In this document: positions 4,989 to 5,418 of the stretch, piece by piece
How the letters are laid out: every line of letters starts with the position of its first letter
How positions within the stretch are numbered: the stretch's first letter is position 1
Source: Gammaproteobacteria bacterium
GTDB lineage: Bacteria > Pseudomonadota > Gammaproteobacteria > DSM-16500
Direction of reading: 5' to 3'
DNA length: 5,418 nucleotides
NCBI GenBank assembly: GCA_004322325.1
Contig: SCTP01000131.1
Location: 1-5,418, forward strand
Made by a program: the position numbers and the translations under genes
Notes under the pieces: model-generated
What the model saw: the letters and a program-made list of their open reading frames with translations, nothing else
The model's database searches: none
What the model was told of the DNA's origin: nothing

Positions 4989-5418
4989 ATGAATGCAAAT
5001 CATTCCACCTTTTATATGTCTTTAGCGCTGCATTTAGCAGAGCAAGGACGTTTGACTGTTTCCCCCAATCCCATGGTTGGCTGTGTGATTGTGAAAAATA
5101 ATCAGATTATTGGCCAAGGGTATCATCAACAGGCTGGTAAACCGCATGCAGAAATCCTCGCATTGAAAGAGGCTAAGGAGCAAGCGGAAGGTGCAACACT
5201 TTATGTTACCCTTGAACCGTGTTGTCACGATGGAAGAACACCGCCCTGCGCAGCCGCTTTAATTGAAGCAAAGATTAAGAAAGTATACGTCGCTTGCGTT
5301 GATCCTAACCCGTTAGTTTCAGGAAAAGGGATAGAAGCTTTGCGTAAAGCAGGGATTGAAGTGGAAGTGGGGAGCGGTGAGCAAGAAGCAAAACGACTGA
5401 ATGAAACATTCTTTCATT
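4989..5418 (+). CDS. ribD: RibD, riboflavin deaminase/reductase (N-terminal part, 3' end beyond window)
   Basis: The visible 143 codons are the pyrimidine deaminase domain of bifunctional RibD. This cytoplasmic enzyme deaminates and then reduces the pyrimidine intermediate made from GTP in riboflavin biosynthesis. Hallmarks are FYMSLALHLAEQG (8-20), SPNPMVGCVIV (25-35), the zinc-binding and catalytic HAE (53-55), and the zinc cysteines C78 and C87 in EPCCHDGRTPPC. DPNPLVSGKGIEAL (105-118) and the start of the linker (EAKRLNETFFH) match the family in order. The usual Ser after the first zinc Cys is Cys79 here, a mild variation. The reductase domain (about 220 more residues) should lie beyond the edge. 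AAGGG at 4977-4981, 7 nt before the ATG, supports the start. The FMN riboswitch upstream makes its expression FMN-repressed. Further rib genes probably follow but are not in view. Confidence 0.96.
   Translation, partial: MNANHSTFYMSLALHLAEQGRLTVSPNPMVGCVIVKNNQIIGQGYHQQAGKPHAEILALKEAKEQAEGATLYVTLEPCCHDGRTPPCAAALIEAKIKKVYVACVDPNPLVSGKGIEALRKAGIEVEVGSGEQEAKRLNETFFH

Noticed and set aside
5034..5228. 64-codon minus-strand ORF opposite ribD
   Set aside because: ribD is unambiguous here with all zinc-ligand motifs; the antisense frame is incidental.

Overview
The window looks like chromosome of an AT-rich (about 40% G+C by eye) gammaproteobacterium. A SlyB-type outer-membrane lipoprotein, an RhlE/SrmB-like DEAD-box helicase and an FMN-riboswitch-controlled ribD all fit that group. 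Base composition, the archaeal-type ATPase and the unrecognised small proteins would suit a host-associated lineage such as Legionellales, but that placement is inference.

Left part (1-1419): the minus strand carries most of an archaeal-type ATPase (ATPase_2/DUF234 type: P-loop domain, winged helix, start of a PD-(D/E)XK-like tail), cut by the left window edge. Its start is preceded by two adjacent copies of a perfect 14-bp palindrome. These sit just downstream of a good minus-strand promoter, over the predicted transcription start, which is an operator-like arrangement. About 255 bp of divergent leader follow, ending in a 33-codon open frame that stops one base before the next gene.

Middle (1420-3447): a complete DEAD-box RNA helicase (+) with a basic tail ending in three 12-bp tandem repeats. 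It converges on a slyB-like lipoprotein gene (-), with a shared 11-bp stem hairpin between them. Upstream of slyB, on the + strand, lies a short open stretch resembling the C-terminal membrane motif of a copper-type P1B ATPase, probably a decayed gene end.

Right part (3472-5418): two tightly spaced + strand genes of unknown function form a likely operon. The first encodes a mostly soluble protein with an aromatic core. The second encodes a small Ala/Gly-rich, probably membrane-active protein. After them comes a TTGACA promoter, a well-conserved FMN riboswitch (4746-4889), a ~100-nt expression platform, and the start of ribD (deaminase domain with all zinc ligands), cut by the right edge. Riboflavin synthesis is therefore controlled here by FMN feedback at the RNA level. 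The other genes show no evident functional link with one another.
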